DNA of 64,000 nt from Diploptera punctata (GCA_030220185.1 JASPKZ010004199.1:2252001-2316000); one strand, 5' to 3'. Numbered from the stretch's first letter, positions 10,265 through 22,017 are shown. The notes: a model not told the origin generated them from the sequence alone. Program-made: numbers and translations.

Positions 10265-10595
10265 AACCATGCTAATTTAGTTACACTTGTTTTCGTATAG
10301 ATGTCATTTGAGTGATCCGTGGTCAGCGTTCCGCCTCATACTGACATCTAGAAAACCAAGGTAGTACTAGGATGGGAAAATTCGGTAAAATTTGCTTAGA
10401 GGCCTTTTCATTCAGGCTTAAGGATCTTTTACGAGCCTGAAAATCTTCAGACTCGGGACCCACGGCTTAAAGTCCCTCCCGGAGGACTTGCTCCTTGGAT
10501 TTTTCCATCCTAAAAAAATCCATCGACCCCGGCCGGGTTTGAACCCGCGACCTCGGAACCGGTGGCAAGGAGGATAACCACTAATCCACCGCGGC

Positions 10596-10596
<1 letters not shown>
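10265..10596 (-). mobile_element. SINE-A copy, full length
   Basis: The minus strand begins atcggccgcggtggattagt, has the B box gggttcaaacccggcc, then a body with gacttt, ccgtgggtcccgagtctgaa and a 3' part reaching tgacatctat-type sequence. It abuts a 40-bp (TA)n run at its head. It is the best representative of this tRNA-derived family here. Confidence 0.75.

Positions 10597-10636
<40 letters not shown>
10597..10636. repeat. (TA)n microsatellite
   Basis: A pure TA run at the head of SINE-A. Confidence 0.9.
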
Positions 10637-10638
<2 letters not shown>

Positions 10639-10829
10639 GTAGTATTTAAAGAGAGATTAGGACTTGTTTGTTTAGGTCGGGAGCATGGAAATTTCTAAAA
10701 ATTACTGATGATCACGAATAGCGAATATGTCCAATGTGTCTACTACTACTACTAATACTACCACTACTTTCTTTCCACCGAATATCATGACACCTGACCT
10801 GTATAATCCTTACTTTAAAGAATTTATCA

Positions 10830-11108
10830 ACTAAGTCACTGGCACTATCGAACCCGTAGGTTCATGGCCGCGCAAAAATAAGCTTTCCACACATCCCTAT
10901 CCCGAGCTAATAATTTCCAATCATCGCTTCAAATCATTGCTAATGTTATTCTCTCACCTCATTCTTGGTGTACCTACTGGCGTTTTCTCTCTAGTTTTCC
11001 TACAAGAAGCTTGCATGCCCCTCTTATATCCCCCATGCCTGCCACAAGTCCTCCCCATTGCAGTCTACGAGACTTATCTGTTTTTATTATGTCTGGTTTC
11101 CTGGGAGC
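10830..11108 (-). mobile_element. LINE-A copy 2 fragment
   Basis: It starts at the family 3' end (cactggcactatcgaacccg, catggccgcgc) and extends through the GRPRMRWE region to the segment encoding RRLRW. It is degenerate, with indels. Confidence 0.7.
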
Positions 11109-11407
11109 TGGGACTTAGGAGATTCAGAGTCTCCCTTTCCAGGGTTCGTTGATAAAGGATTTAATTAATATGTGAAAATTATTAAATATTCAATTTATAC
11201 ATTACATATCTTCTGGAGTAAAGTCAACCTTCCCCCCTACCTCCAAAATACTAAATCCAATCTGAAAGACCATATTGTATCTCTGAGTTAGACATTTCAA
11301 TCCTCACTTAACACATGTAGCTACTCTGTCTTTGACAGAACTGTGATGATTTGGCTCTGTCAATGTGACCTGGATATCTCTGTCAACGTTTAATGTTTGT
11401 AAATAAT

Positions 11408-11513
11408 AACTCACTGACACTATCGAACACGGAGTTTGATGGCCACTCTTACATAATCTCTATACACATCCCTATTCTCAGCTAATATTTTCTAATCATT
11501 CCCTGTATAATTC
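11408..11513 (-). mobile_element. LINE-A copy 3, 3' part (split by LINE-C)
   Basis: The family 3' end (cactgacactatcgaacacg) through tcattccctgtataattc. The continuation of the same element is at 12266-12345, after an inserted LINE-C. Confidence 0.75.
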
Positions 11514-12265
11514 TTCTTCTTCTTCCTTTCCAGGATTAGGTCAATGCGACCTGTTTCGGTCTCAAGTCCATCGTTTCCTTGGCCGTCCCAAAGATCTTTT
11601 TCCATGTGGTTTGTAGGTGTTGATCTTTTTGGGTAATCTTGTATTGTCCATTATGTCTAAATATTCTTTCCATTGGTATTTGTGCTCTTCTAGTTTATCG
11701 ACTATTGAAAATATCTCTAGTTCATTTCTTATTGATTCATTGTGTAATCTATCCATGCGTGTACATCCTTTTACGGATCTTAAAAATGTCATTTCAGCGG
11801 CTTGAATGTGTGAGATATCTTTTTTTGTAAGTACCCAATATTCAGATCCATATAAATGAACAGGAACAGCCATGATTTTATAAAACCTGAGCTGAGATTT
11901 TCTTTGAGTCTTTCGGAGGGTTCTTCTTATGGTGCCACACATCATATGATATCGGTTTAATTTATTATGTATATCCCAATCATAGCTATATGTTATATCT
12001 GAACCAAGATAGTTAAAGTGTGCTATCTGTTCTATGATTTCATTAATGATTACTATTTTTGCTCTGACTGGCCCTTTGCCCTGAAAAGCCATAATTTTAG
12101 TTTTATGAAGTTGAGACGTTGAGATTATAAAAGAGTCCTAATTGATTCAACATGTAAATGGCTCTTTGTAAATCATCCTCTGACTTCTGTATAATTACCA
12201 GATCGTCTGCATACATTAAAATATTCATATACAGTTCCTTATTAATTTGTATTCCTATTGGACTT
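11514..12265 (-). mobile_element. LINE-C copy nested in LINE-A, with 11-bp TSD
   Basis: The TSD ctgtataattc is at 11503-11513 and 12266-12276. The element is minus-strand and 5'-truncated, and starts within the RT palm (MYADDLVIIQKSEDDLQRAI, so the catalytic YADD is readable). After a frame change near 12093 it runs as one open frame to 11562 with FNYLGSDITYSYD, MAVPVHLYGSEYWVLTKKD, AEMTFLRSVKGCTRMDRL and SLGRPRKRW. It ends in a GAA-type tail. One frameshift makes it inactive, but it is among the younger copies by decay. Confidence 0.85.
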
Positions 12266-12345
12266 CTGTATAATTCACCTCCCTAAAATCATGGTTAATG
12301 TTATTCTCCCATCTCATTCCTGGCTTACCTACTGGGAAATATGAT
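12266..12345 (-). mobile_element. LINE-A copy 3, 5' part
   Basis: It resumes at the duplicated ctgtataattc, continues cacctccctaaaatcatggt, and runs through tggcttacctactggg, in register with the part ending at 11513. Confidence 0.75.
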
Positions 12346-12360
12346 TGATAATATAATATA

Positions 12361-12678
12361 TCCATCCATAGTAATTCTGCCCGAAGGCAGGTCTTTCACT
12401 GCAATCATTGCATTTTCATGCTATTATTTGCAGCTTTACTAGGGAATTGTAGGTGTGGTAGATTCCCGTTGTTTTCCACACCGGTGAAGGATGATGATGA
12501 TAATTATGATGGCCGGATGATTTTCGGGGACCGTTGGGCCTTAAGCTTCCTGACATTTGCCTTACAGGTGAGGAAAAAACCCGAAAAAACCTCACCCAGG
12601 AGCTTGTCCCGACCGGGAATCGAACCCGGACCCGCTGCGTGACAAGGCAGCACGCTACCTCGAGACCACAGCGGTGGA
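12361..12678 (-). mobile_element. SINE-B copy 2, full length
   Basis: It runs from the 3' end tccatccatagtaattctgc to the head ending cacagcggtgga, with the B-box complement gggaatcgaacccgg. It is flanked by AT-rich tataatata on both sides, a possible 9-bp TSD. Confidence 0.85.
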
Positions 12679-12912
12679 CATATAATATATAACTGGCCAT
12701 ATTCCAGGGATTTTCTGACCTGAATTTCCTGTGATTTGCCTTAGATTCGTGGAAACATCTAAACCAGAAAAGTAAAAACACGAGTGGGAATCAAACATGA
12801 ACTGCTGCATGAGTCTTAAATATGTGGTTGCCTTATTTCTTCTTTAAATTCGAATTCGCCTAATTTCATAACACTTATTTTTAAAATTATTTCTGGTCAG
12901 GATAAGAGCAGT

Positions 12913-13255
12913 TGTCCCGCGCCCTAGCCGAGTGGTTAAGGCAAGATGGCTTTGCGCAGAGCTATGGGACTTGGGCAGGTTCGAGTCTCGTTGGTGGAAG
13001 GCATTTTCTCATGTAATTTCGGCCAGTATGGTACCGGTGCCCACCCAGCATCGTGAGAAATTTGGCCAGCTACAATAAGTAGCGGCTCCAGGTTCAGAAA
13101 ACCAGCTATAACGGTTGAGGGACCCGACATACTGACAGCATAGCACCCATACATTAGCTGGATGAACGTCTAACTCAGTGATTAACAATGCAGATGTGAA
13201 TCCAGCAGCCGGATAGTAGGCCAAGGGCCTTTAGGGCCTGTTGCCTCATGGGTTA
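12913..13255 (+). mobile_element. SINE-C copy 1 (tRNA-derived)
   Basis: It begins gtcccgcgccctagccgagt and ggttaaggca, a leucine/serine-tRNA-like head with A box tagccgagtgg and B box ggttcgagtctcg. The body has ggccagtatggtaccggtgc, ccagctataacg and a 3' end near gatagtaggccaagggcc. The flanks gataagagcagt (12901-12912) and gataagagctgt (13256-13267) form a 12-bp TSD with one mismatch. Confidence 0.85.
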
Positions 13256-13465
13256 GATAAGAGCTGTAAAATCTCGTAGACTGCAATAGACAGGAAAACC
13301 AGAGGGAAACTCCTAGTGGGTATACCAAGATTAAGGTGGGAGGATAACATTAACCATGATTTGAGGAAAGTAGATTGTACAGGTATGATTGGAAAAGATT
13401 AGCTCAGGATATGTCCACGCGGCAACAAACCTACGGGTTCGATAGTGCCAGTGAGCTAGTTAAGT
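13256..13465 (+). mobile_element. LINE-A copy 4 fragment
   Basis: tctcgtagactgcaatagac through gggttcgatagtgccagtga is the LINE-A 3' region on the plus strand, with indels. SINE-C copy 1 lies at its left edge. Confidence 0.7.
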
Positions 13466-13469
13466 TTGC

Positions 13470-14030
13470 ATTCTATAGGTTACGTGTTGTTAATATTATG
13501 AGACTCGTATCTCTGCCCATACCTTCCGGTATTTTTCTAGTGTGATTAGTTTAAGAGTGGTATCCGCCTATCTGGTCTACGTCGCATGGGCTAGTTGCAG
13601 CGATTAATTGCCCTCCCGGGACGATTTGTAATTAGTTTGAGCAAGTTGGTATGTAATTATGCAATGAGGTTAATACGCTGTAAGCCTCGGGCTGTATGTC
13701 CTGGGTTCGATGTGGGACAGACAGTGTCTGCGACATAATGACTACTCTGTCGCCTTTATCGAGTGTATTACATTACTGATAGTGTCACATTGAAGTCGAC
13801 CGAATAAAAGGGCGTGTGAATGAAACAGGAAATATTGAACGTAGTACAATGGAACCTTGATCCTCGGAAGCGTCAAATATCCGAATTCGTGTTTTCTGCA
13901 TTTAAATAATTTAATTTGTAATATAGATACAGCATATGTTTATGTATGTCTAACCAACTAACATGAATTACTGTACAATTACACTGGTCAACGTGATTTT
14001 TGTCTCATGAGTACCAATAATTGTACTTAA
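13470..14030. other. Unassigned, with one tRNA-like patch
   Basis: Around 13665-13735 a B-box-like cctgggttcgatgtgggac follows an aatacgctgtaag region, possibly an old SINE head. Nothing else was recognised. Confidence 0.3.
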
Positions 14031-14039
14031 TGCAGCTTT

Positions 14040-14525
14040 TTTTATATCGTGTTTCCAAATATGTAGGCCTATTCGGAATTTCTCCATCGCCCAGTTTTTT
14101 ATTTCAATTTCAATTAATGGATTTAAATAATTATTTTTTCGTCCATTTGTCCATTGTAAAATAAAACCAAATCAGCTAATTCAGGAGATTTCAGCTATGT
14201 AAAAGAGATATCAAGGCAAATGGAATCCTAATATGCTGGCCGATTATTGTTGGACCATCAAGAGGGATGCTCCACAGGTTAAATATAGCAGAAAATCGCC
14301 ATTTCTTACTTTCTAGGTGAGTCCGAATGTTCGAATATTGTGTAGTTACGAATGTAGAAAATATTAAAGTGTTTGAAATTATAAATTCCTGTCTCTCGGA
14401 AACCTTGCGTGATGGAGAAAAACCGTTATCATATTTGAATTCAGGAGAAAAAAATACTGTCAGAATCATATATTTTCCTTTCTCAGACAAAAAAAAAAGT
14501 TTCTTTTTTGTTGCTCAGTGTAATT
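14040..14525 (+). mobile_element. Family K coding remnant, copy 1
   Basis: It is closely similar, in opposite orientation, to 62600-63180. It encodes NMLADYCWTIKRDAPQVKYS (around 14235), then a stop, and in another frame MFEYCVVTNVENIKVFEIIN with SGEK further on. The copy at 62600 also keeps a DEHGEHFHQEIS motif upstream. The conserved pairing suggests a mobile element carrying a fragment of a DEHGERFHQ-type protein seen repeatedly in arthropod genomes. I do not know its reaction. Confidence 0.55.
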
Positions 14526-14529
14526 AGAG

Positions 14530-14955
14530 TTAAAAGAAGTGCAAAACTTTAAATAACTAGACTTTATTAATATAAACTACCTTAACTAAGTCTTGAACAA
14601 AGACTTTATCTACTGCAAGTGCTTAAAATTTTGCGAGAAATCCTGGTTCTCTCTACAACCTTTTAGTGCCGCTATAGGCTACTAACGGTACATAATCCTC
14701 TTTGTCTTTTGTACGTATTCTAGCCTCACTATGATGGTTGTCCAGTGGTTCGCTTTGTTTCCCCGCGGCAGTTATACATAATTAAATACAAAGATGCCGA
14801 CTACCGCCACTATAATAATTCCGCATGTTAATCAGTGTGAAGCATTGTAGCGCGGCACCCGCTTTTATATAAACCGACACCCATCATAGTGAGGCAATAA
14901 TAACAATAATAATGAACTATTTGAATTTGAACAATTATAGAAGCCTTTGTAAATT
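14530..14955. other. Unassigned intergenic sequence
   Basis: No supported feature; AT-rich with scattered short frames. Confidence 0.4.
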
Positions 14956-15310
14956 CTCAGGAAAATTTTCCGACCAAAGAGAGATGAACAGACAGGCGAA
15001 TGGAGAATATTACAGAACAGTGAGCTACATGATCTTTATAGGAAATCGGATTAATAAGTCTGAGATGGGCAGGGCATGTGGCACGAATTGTGAATGAAAG
15101 AGGGTCATGGAAGCTTCTTGTTGAAAATAGAAGGAAAACGCCCAATTTGCAGACCAAAAATCAGGTGGGAGAATAATATTAACCACGATTTGAGGGAAGT
15201 AAATTATACAGGGGATGTTTTGGAAAAAATTAGCTCGGGATAGGGATGTGTGGAGAGCTTACTTCCGCGCGGCCATGAACCTACAGGTTCGATAGTGCCA
15301 GTGAGTTAGA
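14956..15310 (+). mobile_element. LINE-A copy 5 fragment
   Basis: It runs from ctcaggaaaattttccgacc to gatagtgccagtgagttaga. The coding signal (KRDEQT, ELHDLY, GRPK-RWENNI) is spread over frames by indels. Confidence 0.75.
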
Positions 15311-16130
15311 AGCCTTATAAGATATTTCACGCACTGTTATTTTATGTTTGTTCAAACATTCTAATATTAGGATTAAAAATGGTTTCTAATTTGTTTGGAT
15401 AATCAACGTTCCACTATTAAATAGGTCCCCTAGGTCTTCTTAAACATGGTTGTTATAAAAACACATTTTCGCCTCTAAAAGGTGACATTCAAAATGTTCC
15501 ACCACAACCCGCCTTTGTAGGTAGACACAGTTCTTAGTGATTATGTAGATCTTGGGTATAATTAAATATTAAAAAAACAAACAAATTTCCCAATAGTATA
15601 GATATTAAGTTGGTGACACTAGCAGTAAGAGTTTCTCTGTTTTGTCACTACTAGAGACAATTTAGTAAACAATCACCATTTCCACAGTAATTATATTTAT
15701 TGAGGCTCTATGCAATATTTTATTTATATAGCCTATTGTGCGTAAACGGGATGAAGAAAAATTGGCAGGACAGCGCATCTCCATAACAACTAACTCTAAG
15801 TCACTAACAAGAGTGTCTGAGTTCGGGAATAGGAACAGTTGGTCAACATATGATTGGCAGAATAAACTTCACGAAGAAATGCGAAACATCTATGCACCAT
15901 TTTCAATTCAGAAAAGATTATCCTCATATGGTGTATATTTAAAAAAAAACATAAATTCAGAAGAATTAACATATCCTTTAACTTCAGGACTTAGTTTGGA
16001 GCATCAAATATGTCTGTATGTTCAAAACAACTAACTTCTATTGACAGAACAGAAACAAAATACCTTATAAAAGTTAAAAATGTAAAATTGGTACCTGAGA
16101 TCTCAGTCGACCTCAACTCTTAAATACCAT
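15311..16130. other. Unassigned; one anonymous open frame
   Basis: A 98-codon plus-strand frame at 15738-16034 (SKSLTRVSEFGNRNSWSTYD, PFSIQKRLSSYGVYLKKNIN) shows no motif I know and no neighbour supporting a gene. Confidence 0.25.
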
Positions 16131-16134
16131 TTTC

Positions 16135-16185
16135 AAATATTCAGGAGGCCTTTCGAAACATATGTTTCATCTTCTGCTTCTGGAA
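16135..16185 (-). ncRNA. Hammerhead-like motif (class 1), core-mutated
   Basis: The minus strand has stem II gaaacatatgtttc (perfect palindrome), GAAA and stem III AGGCCT. The core reads CAGAAGA instead of CUGANGA, and stem I pairs poorly. Probably a dead relic of the fold-back family. Confidence 0.4.
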
Positions 16186-16764
16186 TAGTACCATTAACTT
16201 TTACATAGTGACCTCAGCGATGTTTCGTAATGAATTTTAAAAGTATTAAGATACATTGTGTTATGCTACATATTTTACGAGACTATCAACAACATCAGAC
16301 TTGAAAACAATTTCCACAAAGACAACCGGAGAAAAAAACGATAACCACAGTCGCCAATAAAATATGTTCCTAAAAGAGGTTGTATCTCACTGTAGAAAGA
16401 GATAGAATATAGAGATCAGAGAGTGGAAGTGCATAATATCTGCTCAAAATACAGTCTAGAGCCGAAATAAAATATACATGGGCTCCTAGTTAGTTGTTCA
16501 GTGCTATGTAAGTATTTGTACGAAACACTCTTAGTTATTCCTTTACTACTTATTTATTAATGAAGAATGAAACATAAAGATATATGAAGAATTGAAATTT
16601 CGCAGTGAAGGACTGCCCAATATCCTGTCTTGAATATAATTAAAATGTGTATGTTTTGTTATTTTAGTGTAGCCTATAATGCTGGTATTTGTACAAAGGT
16701 CTCCAAATAGTAGAATACTGTACGGAGATTTTTTTTTCAAATAGCTAGTTACTATCTATGTAAT

Positions 16765-16915
16765 AGTTGAGATGAGAGAATAACATTAACATGGTTTGAG
16801 GAGGTGAATTATGCAGGATATGACTGGAAAACATCTCGGGTTAGGGATATGTTGAGAGCACATGTCCGCGCAGGCATGAACCTCCGGTTTCAATATTGAC
16901 AGCGAGTTAGTTATA
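16765..16915 (+). mobile_element. LINE-A copy 6 fragment
   Basis: The 3' 150 bases of the family (gagagaataacattaacatg to caatattgacagcgagttag), strongly decayed. Confidence 0.6.
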
Positions 16916-17154
16916 TGTAGCAGCTATTGAAGAAAATACATTAGAGAATATTAAAAAATATGTCATCAGCATAACTTCTCAGTACATTAGTAGTTATTTA
17001 CATTTGTATATAGGGAATATTTAAAGTGATGTACTGTAAAATAGAGTATTTACATAAACGAATGTTATCGTTACTTTTAGACTTTTAAAATGTTGTGTAA
17101 CCAATCAATTCACTTGCATTACCTAAAATACAAATCAAGGATTATTCTTCTTAA

Positions 17155-17391
17155 ATCATTTCCTTCCCTGTGCCGGGATTAAGGCGCTCCTTAATGGGAA
17201 CATGCTAATTTAGTCTTCTTCCTTTCATGTGATAGACCTAACGGTCTGTTACGGTCTCAATCCAACGTTTGAAGGATCTGTGCAATGATATCTTGCCTGG
17301 AGGCTGGTAATTCAAGATTTGACGTGGTATTCTTGTTCTGCTCATTCTTCTTACGTGAGATTTCCAGTTGTGTTTAACTTGGGTGTAATTA
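17155..17391 (-). mobile_element. LINE-C copy 4, C-terminal part
   Basis: The minus-strand frame has TQVKHNWKSHVRRMSRTRIP, LNYQPPGKISLHRSFKRWIE and TVTDR, the LINE-C end. It is cut at 17391 by the family D element. Confidence 0.65.
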
Positions 17392-17836
17392 TCATAAGTA
17401 ATGCCACGAGTGATTTCCAAATTATCGATAAATTCACGACTCACGAAGTGAGGAGTGAATTTATCTAGAGAATTTGGAAATCAAGAGTGGCATTTGTTAG
17501 GACTATTTAACGAATAAAATTAAGCTGTTTACTCACAAATCATTATTTAACTATAGTTATTTTAAAATATTTATATATTTATTGTAAACGGCGATGTTTG
17601 AAAACAAATAAGAAACGATAGGTACGCTTCTACTGCTTCTTTTGTTTATCACTGCAACCAGATCATACTATTTATTGTCAAAGGATCGCAATATTATAAG
17701 GAGGAGCTTTCTTTAATATGGTAATTATAACACTGATAAATATTTGGTGAAACACGACTCTGATTGGTTGTAAAACAGAAATCATTGAAACGTGATTGGT
17801 CATTGACCCCCATTTGGGGCATGAGTTAAATAGTCC
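17392..17836 (+). mobile_element. Family D element, copy 1
   Basis: It begins tcataagtaatgccacgagt and ends catgagttaaatagtcc. The first ~95 bases form a near-perfect hairpin. Its inner stem is gataaattcac/gtgaatttatc with ctcac-gaa-gtgag at the tip; the outer stem is tgccac..tttccaaatt with its complement. Subterminal ggactatttaac and gttaaatagtcc are also inverted. No protein is encoded. Four more copies occur at 40877, 47319, 52053 and 55189. Probably a non-autonomous DNA element. Confidence 0.65.
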
Positions 17837-18495
17837 TTATAAATATCATATATAGCTTTTATCAGTTGGTCTGGGATTCCATCATATTTGAGGATTTCTA
17901 ATAATTTGTTTCTATTTTACTTTGTCAAATGCCTTCTTCAAGTCAATAAATGCCATGTGTGTTTCAATATTAAACTCTGTGTTTTTTATTAGAATTTTAA
18001 TAGTGAAGTATCCATCTGTACAGGTTCTTTCCTTTTCGGAATTCATTTTGTGCTTCATCTAATAAATTGTCATAATAATTAGTTAATTTTGATTGAAGTA
18101 ACTTGGTGTATATTTTGTAGCCTGAGTTAAAAAGACTCATTCCTCTGAAATTATCACAGTTCTTTATATCTCTTTTTTTTGTAGTGGGATTACAACAGCT
18201 TGTTGCCAGCTTTTTGGTGGAGGGCCCTCATTATAAATTCTGTTTAAAAATTTAGAAATCTTTCATTAAAGGCAGAGGTGGCATACTTAAATATTTCAAG
18301 GTTAATACCATCTTCGCCTGGTGTTTTGTTATGTTTGCAATGGACGAGTGTTGTATTTAATTATTCTAATGTAAAAACATCTATGTAATTATTGTTAGAA
18401 GTTGGGAGATTTAAAATTTCCTTTTTTTTTTCTGCCATAAGTTTTGAAAATGTTCTATTCAATTTTCTAAAGGAATTGTATTTAATTTAACTCTT
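17837..18495 (-). pseudogene. LINE-C copy 4, RT fingers and palm
   Basis: The minus-strand translation gives KNCDNFRGMSLFNSGYKIYT, LTNYYDNLLDEAQNEFRKGK, AFIDLKKAFDKV and LKYDGIPDQLIKAIYDIYKD, i.e. RT motifs 1-3 and A. The palm YADD and thumb are missing between here and 17391, so the D element sits at a deletion of roughly 270 codons rather than a simple insertion. Confidence 0.7.
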
Positions 18496-18499
18496 TCAT

Positions 18500-18830
18500 G
18501 TAGTTAATTTAGTTACGCTCATTTGCCCATAGATGTCAGCGAGTGATAGAGAGTCGGCCTAGCGCCTCGATGAGATGTCTAGTGGGTTACTAAGGTATTT
18601 CTGAAAGAAAACGGTCGTTAATTTTGCACAGAGGCCTTGTTATTCAGGCTACTTGTCCTTTTACGAGCCTACAGATCTTCAGACTCGGGGCTTATGGCTT
18701 AAAGTCCCTCCCGGAGGACTTGTTCATTGAATTTTTCCATCCTAAAAATCTATCGACCACGGCCGGGTTTGAACCCGCATCCCTCAGAACTTGAGACAAA
18801 TAACATAACTATTAGCCCACCGCTTTGTGT
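18500..18830 (-). mobile_element. SINE-A copy
   Basis: The same body as 10265-10596 (ttacgagcctacagatcttc, cggaggacttg, ccggccgggtttgaacccgc complement) with a degenerate tRNA head near 18830. Confidence 0.7.
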
Positions 18831-18839
18831 ACCCATTCC

Positions 18840-19355
18840 ATTTTACTTTTATTATCTAAAATACATATAAAGAAATACATAAAAATGTCGTAACTCAATA
18901 TCCGCCAAATGGTCCCTTTTCACGAGCATGTGCACATATTATAAGCTGTGTGATTATAATTATTATTATGTTGGTGATTGATTAGTCTATTTTGTAATGG
19001 AACTAAGTCACGGAAGCTTCAAAGACGATATTCCATTCATTGGTTTTCATTACTGAGAATAAAACGTTTGTTGAAATATTATAATTTATTGAAATGTAAT
19101 GTATTTGCCTATGAATTAATACACACTTGCAGCTTAGCCAGAATGAACGTGCCACTAATACTACAATAATTAAATTATTACAATGAGCTTTTTGGAACGT
19201 GATGCACTCTATACATACTTAATTTCGTTATAGACCATTTAATATCTGTGCACTATAAAACGGACACTGAAAAATAAAACGTTGAGGAGTACACAATCTT
19301 TTTTTCAAAATTAAGGCAGTACCTGTCTTAACATATACAAGTGAAAATTAGATTC
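18840..19355. other. Unassigned AT-rich sequence
   Basis: No recognisable feature. Confidence 0.4.
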
Positions 19356-19359
19356 TTAA

Positions 19360-19690
19360 CTGTTCAGAGAGAAGAAAAATAGAAACTGCAGAAATGACGT
19401 TCTTACGTTCAGTAGCAAGTGTGACAATTTTGGACAGAAAAAGAAATGAAGATATTAGAAAATACTTAAATATGTATAATTTAACAAATAGAATTGACAA
19501 TATGAGAAAGAACTGGTATGAACATGTTAAAAGAATGCCTACAGATAGAACCCCCCAGCTGTTATTAAAGTACAAACCAGTAGGACATAGAAGCGTTGGA
19601 CGCCTATTTTATTAGATGGGAATATTCATTAAATCCCACTTGATGTGAAAACAGGTCAAAAGGCCTAATTTCATGAAGTAGAAGAAGAAT
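19360..19690 (+). mobile_element. LINE-C-like C-terminal remnant
   Basis: RRKIETAEMTFLRSVASVTI, RKRNEDIRKYLNMYNLTNRI, WYEHVKRMPTDRTPQLLL and KPVGHRSVGR, followed by the tail aggtcaaaaggcctaat and gaagtagaagaag. Confidence 0.7.
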
Positions 19691-19712
19691 ATCTGTACAA
19701 CATGTTGAAAAA

Positions 19713-19790
19713 CTAACTAACTCACTGGCATTATCAAACCTCTAGGTTCTTGGCCGCGCGGAAACATCCCCACACTTCCCTGAGTTAAGC
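19713..19790 (-). mobile_element. LINE-A copy 7, extreme 3' end
   Basis: aactaactcactggcattat through ccgcgcggaaac: only the last ~75 bases of the family. Confidence 0.65.
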
Positions 19791-20274
19791 AACATGAATT
19801 TTGCGACAAAATCTATTAGTCATTCTAATAAAAAGTCTATGAAAGATCCTGCATTAAAGTTTTTTTTTTTTTTGCGTGCTGTGTTTTGGAACTCTCCTAC
19901 TATATTAAAAAAAGCATTTATAAAAGTTACACTCTTAAATTATCATAAAAGATATTTCGATCATTTGCCTTTTATATAAAAGCTGACAGAATTGGATTAT
20001 TCTGTTTAAATTGGTCAATGCTATAATGAGAAAAAAAAACTTGAGTAAGTTATAACTGATGAATGGGATTAAGCTATGAATCAACGGATTACATACATAG
20101 TAAGGTCACAGGTCAGACCGCCCAAGCAAATGAGATTTGTTCTGTCTCTTATAAATTAAACTAACAACCAGTTTCCTGATTTCATAATATGCATACAAAA
20201 CAACAATAATATAATAACTTTCAATTTTAATAATAAAAAAATTGTGTAGTGTTCTCAAAATTAGATAATGAAGC

Positions 20275-20439
<165 letters not shown>

Positions 20440-20451
<12 letters not shown>

Positions 20452-21495
20452 CACTGGTACTATCGAATCCGTAGGTTCATGGCCGCGCGGACATAAGCTC
20501 TCCATACATCCCTATCCTGAGCTAATGCTTTCCAATCATTCCCTGTATAATCTACTTCCCTCAAATCATAGTTAATGTTGTTCTCCCGCCTCATTTTTTG
20601 GTCTACGAACTGGGCGTTTCCTTCTGGCTTTCCTACAAGAAGTTTCCATGCACTCTTTCATTCCCCTACGCGCAACATGTCCTGCCCATCGCAGTCTACG
20701 AGACTTAACTGTTCTTATTATATCTGGCTTCCTATAAAGACCATGTAGTTCATTGTTATGTAGTCTTCTCCATTCACCTGTCTGTTCATCTCTCTTTGGT
20801 CCAAAAATTTTCCTAAGAACTTTATTCTCAAATACTCGTAATCTCCTTTCCTCCCTTAAAGTAAGAGTCCATGTTTCGCACCCATATAATATAACTGGTA
20901 GAATAATAGTTTTATTTATTTTCAGCTTAACGTTTTTTGAAAGGAGTTGGAACATCAAAAGTCTCTGCAATGCATAACAACAATCATTTCCAGAATTGAG
21001 CCTATGTTTAATTTCTTTGTGCATCTCATTCCTATTTGTGATTATTGTTCCTAGGTATTTGAATTCAGCCACTTCCTCAAAATTTCCCTCATTTGTCATT
21101 AGCTGTCCATTTCCATTATATACTGAATTTCTACGTGTGACCATATATTTAGTTTTAGTGATATTTACCTCCAGTCCTAATTTCTTAGTGTTACTCAATA
21201 GTGTGTGCGTGTTGTTCTTTAGTATCTCCTCGCTATCGGCCAGTAGTACTACATCGTCAGCATAAACTAACAGCTTATTAATACCATTCAGCTGTAAGCC
21301 TTCCTCATTCTCTAAAGATTTAATGGCATGCTCTAGTACAAAATTAAATAGTAGAGGAGATAGTGCATCTCCTTTCTTCAACCCGTTCTGGATTTCAAAA
21401 GTGACTGAAAACTGTTTGCCTACACGCACCCTACTCTTTGAGCCATTTAGACACATTCGTATAAGTGTAACTAACTTTTTAGGAATTCCGAACTC
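20440..21495 (-). pseudogene. LINE-A copy 8: longest open RT segment
   Basis: A single minus-strand frame (21456-20572, 294 codons) holds RVGKQFSVTFEIQNGLKKGD, LSPLLFNFVLEHAI, YADDVVLLADSEEIL (catalytic pair intact), KYLGTIITNRNEMHKEIKHR, VILYGCETWTLTLREERRLR and KIFGPKRDEQTGEWRRLHNN. A deletion near 20650 changes frame, so the expected GRPRMRWENNI end is read out of frame. The fingers and endonuclease are missing by 5' truncation at about 21495. It serves as the reference copy for judging lesions in the others. Confidence 0.85.
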
Positions 21496-21587
21496 TATTA
21501 TTAATTTTAATTGATATAATTAGATTAATATCATCATCAAGATTAAAATCATGAGTTTTTATGTCTATAAATCATGATAATATAATC

Positions 21588-21800
21588 TACGATTAAAATA
21601 CTATAAAACAGTCAACTTGTAGGTCATCTCCTCAACTTAAGTTGGTTTAAAACTCTGTAGGCCTTTCGGGACTAGTCCCATTATCAGCAGAATGCATTAG
21701 ATCCGTTCTTGTTGACCCTTGTTGAAACATAGGCCTACAGAGTTTTAAAAGAACTTAAGTTGAGGAGACGGACCTACAAGGTGACTATTATATAGTTTTT
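21588..21800. mobile_element. Fold-back element with hammerhead-like loop (class 1)
   Basis: Imperfect inverted arms of about 75 bp (left from 21588, right to about 21800) share tctcctcaacttaagtt and ttttaaaactctgtaggcct. The loop carries a minus-strand hammerhead-like motif. Confidence 0.65.
21652..21693 (-). ncRNA. Hammerhead-like motif (class 1)
   Basis: Stem I ATTCTG/CAGAGT, six perfect pairs; stem II tgggactagtccc; GAAA; palindromic stem III AGGCCT; cleavage site CTA. The core reads CTGATAA, so the essential G8 is replaced by A and cleavage is unlikely. Confidence 0.5.
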
Positions 21801-22011
21801 TAATCTTACATCATATTACTGTGAATTAATAGCTCAACGGAAACTTACCATGAATTTTACTAGTATGCATATAAATCATGAGCGGATCATAGTGACTGAA
21901 ACGAGTTGTCCAAAAAGATGGAAACATGCTTGGCCTTTTAAAATATCATTTAGTGTATGAAATTAATATTATTGAATTAAAGTTTTAATGAATAATAATA
22001 ACATTAAAATA

Positions 22012-22017
<6 letters not shown>

